DNA of 46,451 nt from Vreelandella neptunia (GCF_022489065.1 NZ_JAKVTW010000025.1:1-46451), one strand, 5' to 3'; counted from the first letter of the stretch, positions 8,597 to 17,353 are shown. Made by a program: numbers and translations. Notes: generated by a model from the letters alone, not told the origin.

Positions 8597-8738
8597 CTTT
8601 AAAAATAGCGACCACACTGGCAACACGCCCTACGTTATCTGAGCCACTTGCCAAGCCCACTGACACCGCGAACTTACCTCTTGGTGATCGCGCTATTTCA
8701 AAGCGTTATTTCAAATACAAAAGCTTTCGGAGGAAGCG

Positions 8739-9734
8739 ATGGCATCGCTCCATCAATGTCTGGCCGCCTATATGGCGCTTTTTACTGCGTGCAGCCTTGG
8801 CGCTGCGCCCGTTGGCGCGCAGCAATATCCCCTTGAAATCGAACATGCGCTGGGTACCACCGTGCTGCCAGAAAAACCCGAGCGGGTAGCGACCGTGGCC
8901 TGGGCCAATCACGAAGTGTCACTGGCGCTTGGCGTGGTACCGGTCGGCTTTGCCGCTGCCAACTTTGGGGATGACAACGGCAACGGCCTGCTGCCCTGGG
9001 TGGAAGCCCGACTTGACGAGCTGGGTAGCGCGCCCCCGCCCCTATTCGACGAAGGCGATGGAATTGATTTTGAAGCCGTGGCTGCCAGCCAGCCCGATGT
9101 GATTCTGGCGGCCTACTCGGGGCTGAGCCCGGCGGACTACACCACCCTGAGCCAGATTGCCCCGGTGGTGGCCTTCCCCCAAGGCCCCTGGGCAACCGAC
9201 TGGCGCGATATGATCCAACTGAACAGCCAAGGCATGGGCATGGCCGAGGAAGGCCAGGCACTCATCGAGCAGCTTGAGGCAGACATTGCCGATACCGCCG
9301 CCAGCCATCCGAACCTTGCGGGCAAATCCGCCATGTTCGTAACCCACCTAGACCCCTCCAACCTGGGGCGCATTTCGTTTTACACCGACAACGACGCGCG
9401 GGTGCGGTTTTTTCACGACCTCGGGTTAGTCTCGCCTGAAGTCGTTAAACAGAACTCCACCCCCGGCAAATTCGCTGGCGAAATAAGCGCGGAACTGATC
9501 GATGAACTCAACGACGTGGATATTCTCGTCACTTACGGCGGTCAGCCGCTGATCGAACAGCTCAACTCGCACCCGCTTACCTCCCGCCTGCCGGTGGTAG
9601 AAAACGGCGCCATTGTCTTGCTCGGCAATACGCCGCTGGGTACAGCTGCCAACCCTACCCCCATGTCGATTTCATGGTTACTGGACGATTATGCAGACCT
9701 GCTCTCAGAAGCCGCACGCAAGTCACAACAGTAG
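8739..9734 (+). CDS. periplasmic ferric-siderophore-binding protein
   Basis: 331 residues; start ATG preceded by GGAGGAAG. A signal peptide covers about residues 1-28 (ending VGAQQYPLEIEH). The rest is a class III (FhuD/FepB/BtuF-like) periplasmic binding protein: EHALGTTVLPEKPERVATVAWANHEVSLALGVVPVG, then EAVAASQPDVILAAYSGLSPADYTTLSQIAPVVAFP, and a C-terminal lobe with DVDILVTYGG. It delivers ferric siderophore from the receptor to the inner-membrane permease pair encoded directly downstream. The gene overlaps the first permease. Operon context and family both point to an iron complex; heme or cobalamin are less likely alternatives. Confidence 0.88.
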   Translation: MASLHQCLAAYMALFTACSLGAAPVGAQQYPLEIEHALGTTVLPEKPERVATVAWANHEVSLALGVVPVGFAAANFGDDNGNGLLPWVEARLDELGSAPPPLFDEGDGIDFEAVAASQPDVILAAYSGLSPADYTTLSQIAPVVAFPQGPWATDWRDMIQLNSQGMGMAEEGQALIEQLEADIADTAASHPNLAGKSAMFVTHLDPSNLGRISFYTDNDARVRFFHDLGLVSPEVVKQNSTPGKFAGEISAELIDELNDVDILVTYGGQPLIEQLNSHPLTSRLPVVENGAIVLLGNTPLGTAANPTPMSISWLLDDYADLLSEAARKSQQ

Positions 9735-10782
9735 CGTCCCGGCGTCTGGCTCAAGCGTTAATCGCGCTGTCGCTCTTCGCATCAAATGCAACGCTGCCCA
9801 GCGGTTGTCCGGTGGCGCAGCGCTGCTTATCCTGCTCGGCCTTGCCGCCATGCTCTCTGTCGCGTTTGGTGCCCGAGAGGTGGGCTGGTCAGAAATCGTC
9901 GCCGCACTGAGCGGCCAGGTAGAAACCATTGGCGATGCCGCCGTGGCCAGCCGCCTGCCGCGCACGTTGCTTGCCATGCTGGCTGGGGCCGCCCTAGGAG
10001 TTTCTGGTGGAGTCATGCAGGGCCTGACCCGCAACCCGCTGGCCGACCCCGGCCTGCTGGGCATCAACGCCGGGGCGGCGCTAGCGGTGGTGATTGGCAT
10101 TGCCTGGTTCGGTATCGATGAAACGACCAGCTACCTCTGGACAGCCATTGCTGGCGCCGGTATCGCAGCCTGTGCGGTTTATGCCATTGCCAGCCTCGGC
10201 CACGGCGGCGCCACGCCGCTCAGGCTGGCCCTGGCAGGGGCGGCCATTACCGCCGCGCTTAGCTCGCTGACGACCGCCGTGGTGTTACCGCGTGGCGATA
10301 TCGGAGGGCTGGTGCAATCTTGGTTAGTCGGCGGCGTGGGCGGCGCGACCTACGAGCAACTTCTGCCCATACTGCCCTTTCTGATCACAGGATTTGTGAT
10401 CACCCTGCTCGCCGCGCGCAAGCTCAATATGCTGGCACTGGGCGATGACACCGCTACCGGGCTGGGTGAAAAGGTAGCGGTAGCTCGAGCCATGTCAGCC
10501 ATCGGTGCGGTGCTGCTGTGCGGGTCGATCACCGCCGTTTGTGGCCCGATCGGTTTTGTAGGACTGGTGGTGCCCCACGCCTGCCGCCTGCTAGCAGGTG
10601 GCGATTACCGCTGGCTGCTGCCCTTCTCTGCTCTGGGTGGTGCCGTACTCCTGACGTTTGCAGACGTGGCCGGGCGGCTGGTGGCCCACCCATCGGAGCT
10701 GGACGTGGGTATTGTGACCGCCTTTATCGGCGCGCCGGTATTTATCTGGATTGTGCGCAACCGCAAGGTAGGCTCGCTATGA
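9691..10782 (+). CDS. iron-siderophore ABC transporter permease (FecCD family), first subunit
   Basis: FecCD-type permease of about 363 residues if started at the ATG at 9691, which overlaps the binding-protein gene by 44 bases. An upstream TTG at 9613 would add 26 unlikely residues. After a polar N-terminal extension (about 40 residues, not typical of the family) it shows about ten transmembrane segments and family motifs: ASRLPRTLLAMLAGAALGVSGGVMQGLTRNPLADPGLLGINAGA, and near the end CGPIGFVGLVVPHACRLLAGGDYRWLLP. It forms half of the inner-membrane channel. Its stop overlaps the start of the second permease (ATGA). Confidence 0.88.
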   Translation: MQTCSQKPHASHNSSVPASGSSVNRAVALRIKCNAAQRLSGGAALLILLGLAAMLSVAFGAREVGWSEIVAALSGQVETIGDAAVASRLPRTLLAMLAGAALGVSGGVMQGLTRNPLADPGLLGINAGAALAVVIGIAWFGIDETTSYLWTAIAGAGIAACAVYAIASLGHGGATPLRLALAGAAITAALSSLTTAVVLPRGDIGGLVQSWLVGGVGGATYEQLLPILPFLITGFVITLLAARKLNMLALGDDTATGLGEKVAVARAMSAIGAVLLCGSITAVCGPIGFVGLVVPHACRLLAGGDYRWLLPFSALGGAVLLTFADVAGRLVAHPSELDVGIVTAFIGAPVFIWIVRNRKVGSL

Positions 10783-11822
10783 GCCAGCCGCCCCTCAACG
10801 CCATCAGCCACATCCGGTACATTCGCCGGACGAACGCCAGGCACCGCACACGCATCATGGCGGTGCTTGCTGCCTGCCTTTTAGCAGGCGTGTTATTAAC
10901 CCTGATGCTGGGGCAGTCCTTCACGCCGCTAACCTCGGTGCTACGCATACTGGGCGGTGCGGAAGTGCCGGGAGCTGGATTCACCGTGCGCGAGCTGCGC
11001 CTGCCCAGGGCCGCCATTTCCGTCCTGGTAGGCGCCTGTTTTGGCCTGGGCGGCATCGCCTTTCAGACCATGCTGCGCAACCCGCTAGCAAGCCCGGACA
11101 TCATTGGCATCAGCACCGGCGCCAGCACCGGTGCCGTGTTTGCCATCGTAGTGCTTTCGCTGAGCGGCCCGGCGGTGTCGATGGTCGCGATTGCTGCCGG
11201 GCTGGGTGTGTCGCTGTTGATCTACACGCTCTCCTGGCGCCAGGGCGTGACCGGCGGTCGGTTGATTCTGATTGGCATTGGCCTGGCCGCGATGCTGCAA
11301 AGCGTGACCGCCTACCTTCTGATGCGCGCCCCCAGTTGGACGCTACAAGAAGCCCTGCGCTGGCTCACCGGTAGCGTCAACGGCGCGCAGCTGGATCAAG
11401 CGCTGCCGCTATTAGTTGCCCTACTCCTGTTCGGCGGACTATTGCTGAGCCGCCAACGCGATCTAGACACCCTGCGCATGGGTGACGACCTTGCCGCCGG
11501 GCTGGGGGTTCGCCTGGCGGTGACGCGGGTAATCGTGATCATCACCGCGGTGGCACTGGTGTCATTTGCCACCGCCGTTTCCGGCCCGGTGGCCTTTGTG
11601 GCGTTCCTTTCCGGCCCCATTGCGGCGCGCTTGGTGGGCCACAACGGCTCACTGCTGCTGCCCGCCGCGCTGGTAGGTGCTCTGCTGGTGCTATTAGGCG
11701 ATTATGCGGGCCAGTTTCTACTGCCCGCCCGCTACCCGGTCGGCATTGTGACCGGCGTACTGGGCGCGCCCTATCTTCTCTATTTGATACTTCGCGACAA
11801 TAAAACTCGAGGCTCCCTATGA
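10779..11822 (+). CDS. iron-siderophore ABC transporter permease (FecCD family), second subunit
   Basis: 347 residues from the ATG at 10779, chosen because it overlaps the stop of the preceding permease (ATGA) and starts at the right place for the family; the frame stays open upstream but only in the shadow of the first permease. It has about ten transmembrane helices and the motifs RELRLPRAAISVLVGACFGLGGIAFQTMLRNPLASPDIIGISTGAS and SGPVAFVAFLSGPIAARLVG. It is the partner of the first permease, so the channel is a heterodimer. It overlaps the ATPase gene by four bases. Confidence 0.9.
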   Translation: MSQPPLNAISHIRYIRRTNARHRTRIMAVLAACLLAGVLLTLMLGQSFTPLTSVLRILGGAEVPGAGFTVRELRLPRAAISVLVGACFGLGGIAFQTMLRNPLASPDIIGISTGASTGAVFAIVVLSLSGPAVSMVAIAAGLGVSLLIYTLSWRQGVTGGRLILIGIGLAAMLQSVTAYLLMRAPSWTLQEALRWLTGSVNGAQLDQALPLLVALLLFGGLLLSRQRDLDTLRMGDDLAAGLGVRLAVTRVIVIITAVALVSFATAVSGPVAFVAFLSGPIAARLVGHNGSLLLPAALVGALLVLLGDYAGQFLLPARYPVGIVTGVLGAPYLLYLILRDNKTRGSL

Positions 11823-12658
11823 GCGCTTGCTCACTACTCGCCCAAGGTCTGGTGGCAGGCTATGGGGAACGCACCATTCTCAATGAGGTGAATCTCAACG
11901 TACTGGCTGGCCACACGACCGCGATCGTGGGCGCCAATGCCTGTGGGAAATCGACGCTTTTGCGCGTGCTTTCCCGGTTATTAACGCCCACCCAGGGCAG
12001 CGTATTGCTGGAGGGTAACGCCATCCATCAACTGCCCACCCGCCGCTTGGCGCAGCAACTTGGGTTTCTGCCGCAATCACCCATCGCCCCGGAGGGCATT
12101 AGCGTACTCGAACTGGTCAGCCGGGGCCGCCACCCGCACCAGGGGCTTTTCAAACGCTGGAGCACTGCCGATGAGAACGCCGTTGCCGACGCCCTGGCCG
12201 CCACCCATATGAGCGAGCTGGCCGAGCGCCACGTCGATGAACTTTCCGGCGGTCAGCGCCAGCGGGTGTGGATCGCCATGGCACTGGCCCAGCAAACCAA
12301 GGTGCTGCTGCTGGACGAACCCACCACCTTTCTGGACATCAACCACCAGGTCGACGTGCTCGACCTTCTCACCGACCTCAACCAGCAGCGTGGCACCACC
12401 ATCGTCATGGTGCTCCACGAACTCAACCTAGCTGCCCGCTATGCTGACCAACTGGTCGCCATGGCCAACGGAAAGGTTTACGCGGTAGGCCCACCAGAGA
12501 AGATTCTGACCGAGCAGATGGTGCGCGACGTGTTTGGCCTGGAGAGCCGGGTCATCGAAGACCCCGTTACCGGCAAGCCGATGATGATCCCGCTAGGGCG
12601 GCACGGGGTAAGTAAGCAGCATCAAGTTTCGGCTGCAGAGATAGCGGTACAGATGTGA
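11819..12658 (+). CDS. iron-siderophore ABC transporter ATP-binding protein (FepC/FhuC-like)
   Basis: 279 residues. Walker A is GANACGKST (about residues 39-47), the ABC signature LSGGQRQRVWIAMALAQQ is near 142, Walker B is VLLLDEPTTFLD near 162, and the H-loop is MVLHELNLA. GISVLELVSRGRHPHQG is typical for ATPases of the iron-siderophore branch. It powers the two FecCD permeases; all four genes from the binding protein on overlap, forming one operon. The C-terminal extension after EDPVTGKPMMIPLG is usual in the family. It is followed by a convergent toxin gene, with no clear terminator. Confidence 0.92.
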   Translation: MSACSLLAQGLVAGYGERTILNEVNLNVLAGHTTAIVGANACGKSTLLRVLSRLLTPTQGSVLLEGNAIHQLPTRRLAQQLGFLPQSPIAPEGISVLELVSRGRHPHQGLFKRWSTADENAVADALAATHMSELAERHVDELSGGQRQRVWIAMALAQQTKVLLLDEPTTFLDINHQVDVLDLLTDLNQQRGTTIVMVLHELNLAARYADQLVAMANGKVYAVGPPEKILTEQMVRDVFGLESRVIEDPVTGKPMMIPLGRHGVSKQHQVSAAEIAVQM

Positions 12659-12700
12659 AGTCGCCTGAGGCGTAAACTTTATGAAACGTGGTTATCGCTT

Positions 12701-13132
12701 TTAAAGCGGCCGTTTAGGCTCATCCCAAGGATTAATGACATCGACGTTGGCCGCCTCAAACGGCGCCATATCGCGGGATGCGACTTTATAGCCCTGTGAT
12801 ACCGCAATCGCTGCAATGTAGCCATCGGGCACAGGAAAGCCTCGTCCGGCGGTTCTTGCCATCACTGCCAACTCGGCATACTGCCGAGCGGCATCCGCGT
12901 CAAAGGGTAGTATCCGACCTTTGAAAAGCTGCATAAGGCCATCCAAGGCCTCACTTAGCATGTCCTTGCGCTTGCCGCTGGGTAGCGCCGCAATACCAAA
13001 TAACAATTCTGCCAATGTGACACTAGACAGGTATAGCGTTTCGGCCGACTGCTCATTGAGCCAAGCTCTAACGGCTTGATCTGGGTCGGGTTTCATTGCC
13101 TCTGAAACGACATTAGTATCCAGAACAATCAT
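12701..13132 (-). CDS. PIN-domain toxin (VapC/FitB-like)
   Basis: 143 residues. The PIN-domain acidic residues are visible: MIVLDTNVVSEAM (Asp5), VTLAELLFGIA (Glu in the second motif), and PVPDGYIAAIAVSQGYKVASRDMAPFE (the last two Asp residues). Enzymes of this group are Mg-dependent ribonucleases, commonly cleaving tRNA or rRNA, kept inactive by the cognate antitoxin. The start codon overlaps the stop of the antitoxin gene (ATGA). The KRKDMLSEALDGL middle region and NPWDE end are typical of FitB-type proteins. It appears intact. Confidence 0.88.
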   Translation of the reverse strand: MIVLDTNVVSEAMKPDPDQAVRAWLNEQSAETLYLSSVTLAELLFGIAALPSGKRKDMLSEALDGLMQLFKGRILPFDADAARQYAELAVMARTAGRGFPVPDGYIAAIAVSQGYKVASRDMAPFEAANVDVINPWDEPKRPL

Positions 13133-13383
13133 TCAAAACTCATCGGTTCGGCCGGTGTTTTCTTACGTTCTTGCTCAAGAACCGCAATATCTTCGTTGGT
13201 CAATTCAACCTTGCGACCCAGATCCGCCAGAGCATCGCCCATTTTGAGGCGCGTTTCTGGACGTATGACCTCTTCTAAAATGGCACGCACTTCAGCTTCA
13301 GCGCTGCGGTGATGCTGCTTGGCTCGTGCTTTAAGGGCGTTGTGTACTTCATCGGGTATGCTTCTAATGGTCATCATGCCCAT
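13129..13383 (-). CDS. ribbon-helix-helix antitoxin (FitA/VapB-like)
   Basis: 84 residues starting at an ATG preceded by AGGAGG. The N-terminus MMTIRSIPDEVHNALKARAKQHHRSAEAEVRAILEE is a FitA-like ribbon-helix-helix DNA-binding domain. The C-terminal 35 residues would wrap the toxin. It is the first gene of the pair and overlaps the toxin gene. Repeats of ATTGCATTCA in the upstream 75 bases are probably the operator bound by the complex. Confidence 0.87.
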   Translation of the reverse strand: MGMMTIRSIPDEVHNALKARAKQHHRSAEAEVRAILEEVIRPETRLKMGDALADLGRKVELTNEDIAVLEQERKKTPAEPMSFE

Positions 13384-13400
13384 AGGTGGCTACCTCCTAA

Positions 13401-13454
13401 TGAATAGAATAAATACTGACAATGATTGCATTCAATATAGATAATTGCATTCAA
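13401..13454. promoter_or_regulatory. candidate FitAB operator: repeated ATTGCATTCAA
   Basis: The 11-base word ATTGCATTCAA occurs twice in direct orientation (13425-13435 and 13444-13454, 19 bases apart), and an inverted imperfect copy (TGAATAGAAT, 13401-13410) lies nearer the antitoxin start. Phased sites just upstream of a ribbon-helix-helix antitoxin fit cooperative autoregulation; binding is inferred. Confidence 0.5.
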
Positions 13455-13595
13455 AAAGCAAGCATAATTCAGGTAAAACCAATCTGTTATTTAAAAAATT
13501 AAGGCGAGTCCCAACGCGGTAATCCTTAATAACCCTGCTAGGCTAAAACGTATATTCACCGCATTAACTGCTTATTTCAGTTGAAGGAGACCATT

Positions 13596-14105
13596 GTGAA
13601 GGATTCACAGCCCGAGTTACTGCATTTGGACAGCGATGAAATGACCGGCTACCCCAACTCGCCACTGCCGGTGCTGATTTACCGTCAGGTTCTCGACACC
13701 AGCAATGCAGAAGAACGAGCTGATTCATTCGAAGCAATGTTCAAACGCCACGGCTGGCCGCCGGCGTGGCGCTACCACCTGTATGACTTTGATCACTTCC
13801 ACTCTACCGCCCACGAGGCACTAGGCATCTTCCGCGGTCAAGCTCGGGCACGGCTGGGCGGCCCTCACGGCCAAGAAACAGTGCTTAAAGCAGGTGATGT
13901 GCTGGTACTACCCGCGGGGGTTGGGCATGCCAGCGTAGAAGCAGATGATGATTTCTGCATGGTCGGCGCCTATCCACCAGGCCAAGAGCCGGAAATAGAG
14001 CGCGGCGACCCCGCACAGCTGGCAGCAGCACAATCGCGAGTCGCGACCGTGGCATTACCTGAAAACGCCCCGGTAGGCGGGCCACTAGCAGCGCTGTGGG
14101 AGTAA
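13596..14105 (+). CDS. cupin-domain protein, YjlB-like
   Basis: 169 residues from a GTG at 13596, selected because AAGGAG lies six bases before it; a TTG at 13581 would put the ribosome site inside the gene. A cupin barrel is visible: YHLYDFDHFHSTAHEALGIFRGQARARLGG (motif 1, metal-binding His and Glu) and LKAGDVLVLPAGVGHASVEADDDFCMVGAYPPGQ (motif 2). This arrangement matches the Bacillus YjlB type, of unknown function. A degraded second copy of this locus lies about 1.5 kb downstream (15190-15336). It is monocistronic. Confidence 0.82.
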   Translation: MKDSQPELLHLDSDEMTGYPNSPLPVLIYRQVLDTSNAEERADSFEAMFKRHGWPPAWRYHLYDFDHFHSTAHEALGIFRGQARARLGGPHGQETVLKAGDVLVLPAGVGHASVEADDDFCMVGAYPPGQEPEIERGDPAQLAAAQSRVATVALPENAPVGGPLAALWE

Positions 14106-14228
14106 GGTTCTTAGCAGGCGGAGGGATCTGCCTACTGGAAGAGGTAGTGATTCGGCGCTGGGCTTAGCCCAACAATCTCTTGCTGCAGCGTCATCTCCAA
14201 GCGCCAGCACAACACTAATCAGCTCACT

Positions 14229-14263
14229 TTATGAGCCGAATATGGTTTATATTCGGCTCATAA
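14229..14263. repeat. 35-bp palindrome, copy 1
   Basis: Perfect inverted repeat with 15-bp arms (TTATGAGCCGAATAT and ATATTCGGCTCATAA) around GGTTT. Close copies occur at 20531-20565, in the promoter region of the fic gene, and at 26400-26434. It lies 35 bases beyond the broken end of the rhuM-like gene. Flanking bases on the left (TCAGCTCACTTTATG) also resemble those of the other copies. Confidence 0.85.
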
Positions 14264-14297
14264 GCCAGTTAGCCTTCACCCTTATCTTCCATGCAGT

Positions 14298-14810
14298 TTA
14301 TGCATGACTCCAGGAACGAGCGTAATCGCTAATCACACGAGCAACCGCTTCGCCTTCTGTTGAAACCAAGCCTTGATTGGTCAGGGTTCGACTGAGCAAA
14401 CTCACCGCCTGCTCAAACTCTATGCCACGCTCGGTTAGGCGTCGCTGGTTGAGGGTATAGCCTTGCACCAAATGGTCTTTTAATACTTGAGTTGCCCACT
14501 TACGAAATTGCACACCACGCTGAGATTTCACTCGATAGCCGACTGAAATAATCACATCTAAATTGTAATACTCAACCTGATAGATCTTACCGTCAGCGGC
14601 AGTTGTTGCATTTTTTGCAACAACTGGCTCCCTTTCAAGCTCACCTTCAAGAAAGATGTTGCGAATGTGGCGAGATATCACAGACTTATCCCGACCGTAT
14701 AGATTAGTCATCTGATCTAAACTCAGCCAAACGGTCTCTTGTTCCAGCGTTACCTCTAGATGTGATTGCCCATCTTCGCTAGTGAATATCTGTATTTGCT
14801 GATCATTCAT
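14298..14810 (-). pseudogene. RhuM-family protein, truncated
   Basis: 170 residues remain of a protein family normally about 330 long. The N-terminal DNA-binding-like domain is recognisable: VWLSLDQMTNLYGRDKSVISRHIRNIFLEGEL, then VEYYNLDVIISVGYRVKSQRGVQFRKWATQVLKDHLVQGYTLNQRRL. The conserved sequence is followed up to SDYARSW and then stops after SHA, where the C-terminal half should begin. The start ATG has a GGGAGG ribosome site and the remaining frame is intact, so a short protein could still be made. RhuM proteins are linked to virulence or toxin-like functions without a proven activity. A 35-bp palindrome lies just past the break. Confidence 0.75.
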
Positions 14811-15189
14811 GAGTGTTGCCTCCCAGGTTTACATACAGCGCCTTGCATCTCCAAAACAAGCATCTTCAAAACAAGCACCTCCCAAGCAAGCAGTGCTCAA
14901 TCCAGCAGTACTCATCTTTCCATACTAAAAGAGAGGCTCAAGCGCGCCCGCAATCAGAGGTTAAGTAAACCTTATCATAAAAACTGTTTATTCATACAGC
15001 AAAGTATTGACATGGTTCTGCCAAGTGAATCAGCCAAGCAAAAGTGGGCGCTTTAAAGCACAAAAATCATCACCACCAGCACCACTATCAGCAGTAGCAT
15101 GTACACCCTGGCATGAATACGATCATGGAGGGCAACGACAGAGAATTGGCCATGGCATAAGCGAGACAGCTTAGAGGCGACAAGTGCAC

Positions 15190-15336
15190 AAAAGCCCTGC
15201 TAGGCTGAAACGCGTCGACATCAGTAATGCATCAGAGAGCGAATACATTCAAAGCCATATTTAAGCGCCAAGGCTGGCCGCCAGCGGGGGTGGGCAAGCC
15301 TGCATAAAAGCAGACAATGACTTCTGCATGAATGAG
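15190..15336 (+). pseudogene. relic of the YjlB-like cupin locus
   Basis: Three blocks match the cupin locus at 13530-13980. The promoter-proximal word CCCTGCTAGGCT is followed by AAACG in both. The segment from CATCAGTAATGCA through CGCCAAGGCTGGCCGCCAGC matches the coding region around 13699-13766. GGGCAAGCCTGCATAAAAGC through GACTTCTGCATG matches the region near 13924-13960. About 170 bases between the second and third blocks are missing and several indels break the frame. This is a dead duplicate carrying its own upstream sequence. Confidence 0.7.
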
Positions 15337-15415
15337 GCAAGGCTTACACACGATCTATTCAGCTCCAGGTTATTAGAAAGCCATCGTCATTGAGCAAAAC
15401 AAGGAAGAGATAGCT

Positions 15416-16909
15416 ATGGCCCAAGAACCGGAACAAACACGCAAAGCACTCTATAAACAAGCCCAGCAACAAGAGATAGCGGGACGCTCTTCAATGAGTA
15501 AAGCTGAGCTCGTGGCCGCACTTGAGCGCAATGCTTCAAAGAGTGCGCACCCAGTCGTGGGAACGCGTGTTGACACCTTTCGCCAGTTGGCCGATTCAGT
15601 GGCGACGGGAAAGTTTGTAGTGCGGCCGCGAATATTGACCGGTTTTGAAAGGCGCCAGCACGTACGTCAAACCCTGCGTGAGGATCACGAGACACGTATC
15701 GCATCGCAAGCCGAAGACGCTAACATCAAGTTCGATAAGCTATCAGGTTCACTGTATTCATTCTTTCGCGGTACTGCGTTGCTGTTCTATCGCGACATGG
15801 CTGGTGACGATGCCTGGATGCCCACTGTGTTGGCGCTGGGAGACGTGCACCCCGAGAATTTTGGCGTCATGCCCAACGCCAACAACGTACCGATCTTTTC
15901 GGTCAATGATTTCGACGAAGCCTATTACGCCCCCTTCACCTGGGATATCAAGCGTGGGGCGGTCGGCTTTATGATTGCGGCGGCCAATGAAGGCGAGCTC
16001 AAGCGCAAGCATCAGATCAACATCGTACGCCACTTCGTGCAGGGCTATATCGAAAGTATGCAGCGTCTGGCGCGTGAAGGCACCGAGCAGGATGAAGAGA
16101 TGCGTTATGACAGCGCACCCAAGCTCATTCGCAAGCTGTTCAAAAAAGCCCATGAAGAACGCGCCAAATGGCTGATGGATGACTATCTCGACAAGACCAA
16201 GAGCGGCTTTCGCTCGACCGAGGAACTGGTGCCGATTACATCGGAGCGCGATAAATTCCAAAAAATCACCAATCGCCTGGTCAAGAAGAACGCTATTGAG
16301 GTACCAGAGCGCGCCAACGGTATGCGAGTGAAAGATGTGGCGATACGACGTGGCCAAGGCACCGCTTCGCTGGGTCTTGACCGCTATTACGTGCTGATCG
16401 AAGGCCCCGAGGGCGATGGCACGGACGACCTGATCATCGAATACAAGCAGGCACGCCGTTCGGCTTTGTCTGGCCTGGTACCGCCCTCAGCCTACGAGAT
16501 GGATACTCGCGCCGAGCGAATTAGCCATGCCCAGGCTGTGCACTTAGTACGCGGCGACGTGTTCTACGGCCATGTCGAGTTTGACGGCCTGAGTTATATG
16601 TCCCGCGAGCGTGCCCCGTTTCGAGACGATATCGATCTAGACGACCTTTCCAAGAGCGACTGGAAGGATTACGCCCGCATCTGCGGTAGCGTTCTTGCAG
16701 GGGTTCACGCGCTCTCTGACGAATCCGGCAAGATCGATTACGACATCGAACCGGCGATCATGAACGCCATCGGGCCACCGGAACTGTTTGCCGAAGACAT
16801 CGTGGAATTTGCCACGGAAGCAGCCGACCGCGTGTGCCGCGACCATGCGTTATTCCGTGAAGACCATGCCCGGGGAGCGTTCAAACAGCTGGATATCGTG
16901 CATCGTTGA
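15416..16909 (+). CDS. DUF2252 family protein
   Basis: 497 residues; ATG preceded by AGGAAGAG. The first about 40 residues resemble a Rho-N/SAP-type helix-turn module (TRKALYKQAQQQEIAGRSSMSKAELVAAL), which may bind nucleic acid. The DUF2252 domain follows: FYRGTA-like FFRGTALLFYRD, LGDVHPENFGVMPN, FSVNDFDEAYYAPFTWDIKRGA, then YVLIEGPEGDG and GRVHAL-like regions near the end. Family members look like kinase-fold (aminoglycoside/choline-phosphotransferase-related) proteins: GDVHPENFG and NDFDEA would be the catalytic and metal-binding loops. The function is unknown. It stands alone, with 430 bases to hipB. Confidence 0.85.
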   Translation: MAQEPEQTRKALYKQAQQQEIAGRSSMSKAELVAALERNASKSAHPVVGTRVDTFRQLADSVATGKFVVRPRILTGFERRQHVRQTLREDHETRIASQAEDANIKFDKLSGSLYSFFRGTALLFYRDMAGDDAWMPTVLALGDVHPENFGVMPNANNVPIFSVNDFDEAYYAPFTWDIKRGAVGFMIAAANEGELKRKHQINIVRHFVQGYIESMQRLAREGTEQDEEMRYDSAPKLIRKLFKKAHEERAKWLMDDYLDKTKSGFRSTEELVPITSERDKFQKITNRLVKKNAIEVPERANGMRVKDVAIRRGQGTASLGLDRYYVLIEGPEGDGTDDLIIEYKQARRSALSGLVPPSAYEMDTRAERISHAQAVHLVRGDVFYGHVEFDGLSYMSRERAPFRDDIDLDDLSKSDWKDYARICGSVLAGVHALSDESGKIDYDIEPAIMNAIGPPELFAEDIVEFATEAADRVCRDHALFREDHARGAFKQLDIVHR

Positions 16910-17261
16910 CATGACCAAACAATCCGACGTACACCGAACGGGCAGCCACTAGTTTTACCCCAGGCCACCGCTGACAAGGTATTTAAGCCATTGCGCTAGC
17001 CAGTACCTACAGGGGCTCATTTTCTGCCCATTACCAGTCACTCGTTGAGTGTGCTCAAAGCACAGCAAAAAGTGGAGAATTCCGTGAGATCAATGATACG
17101 AACCTCTGAGAAAGTCATGACCAGCAGATCATCAGGCTAAATCATACGAATACCAATATTTTCGCACCCATTCGAAAGGACGGGAAAAACCGTTACACTC
17201 TTACCCTTACTCACATAAATCCAACATTTAATGATTAATAGGCTAAAATAGGCTTTTTAAC
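16910..17261. other. intergenic region upstream of hipBA
   Basis: About 350 bases with no gene that I can support. The last 150 bases become very AT-rich towards the hipBA operator. I see no terminator for the DUF2252 gene. Confidence 0.5.
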
Positions 17262-17319
17262 ACAAAATATTGGAATTAAATCCTATTGAACATAGTTAGA
17301 AATAATTCCATAATTTTGT
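17262..17319. promoter_or_regulatory. candidate hipBA operator
   Basis: Inverted repeat with 16-base arms, ACAAAATATTGGAATT (17262-17277) and AATTCCATAATTTTGT (17304-17319), matching at 14 of 16 positions, in AT-rich DNA 35 bases before the hipB start. HipB proteins repress their own operon by binding such repeats; the assignment is inferred from position. Confidence 0.6.
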
Positions 17320-17353
17320 GCGTTATGCTTCCTAAACGGTGATTACCCCTATT

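Noticed and set aside
14830..14920. Run of CAAAACAAGCA / CAAGCA near-repeats
   Set aside because: Too short and irregular for a CRISPR or defined tandem repeat.
15060..15190. Minus-strand frame ending in a hydrophobic tail (HDRIHARVYMLLLIVVLVVMIFVL-like, shortened)
   Set aside because: No start codon or ribosome site within the open part; could be the end of a lost membrane protein but cannot be supported.
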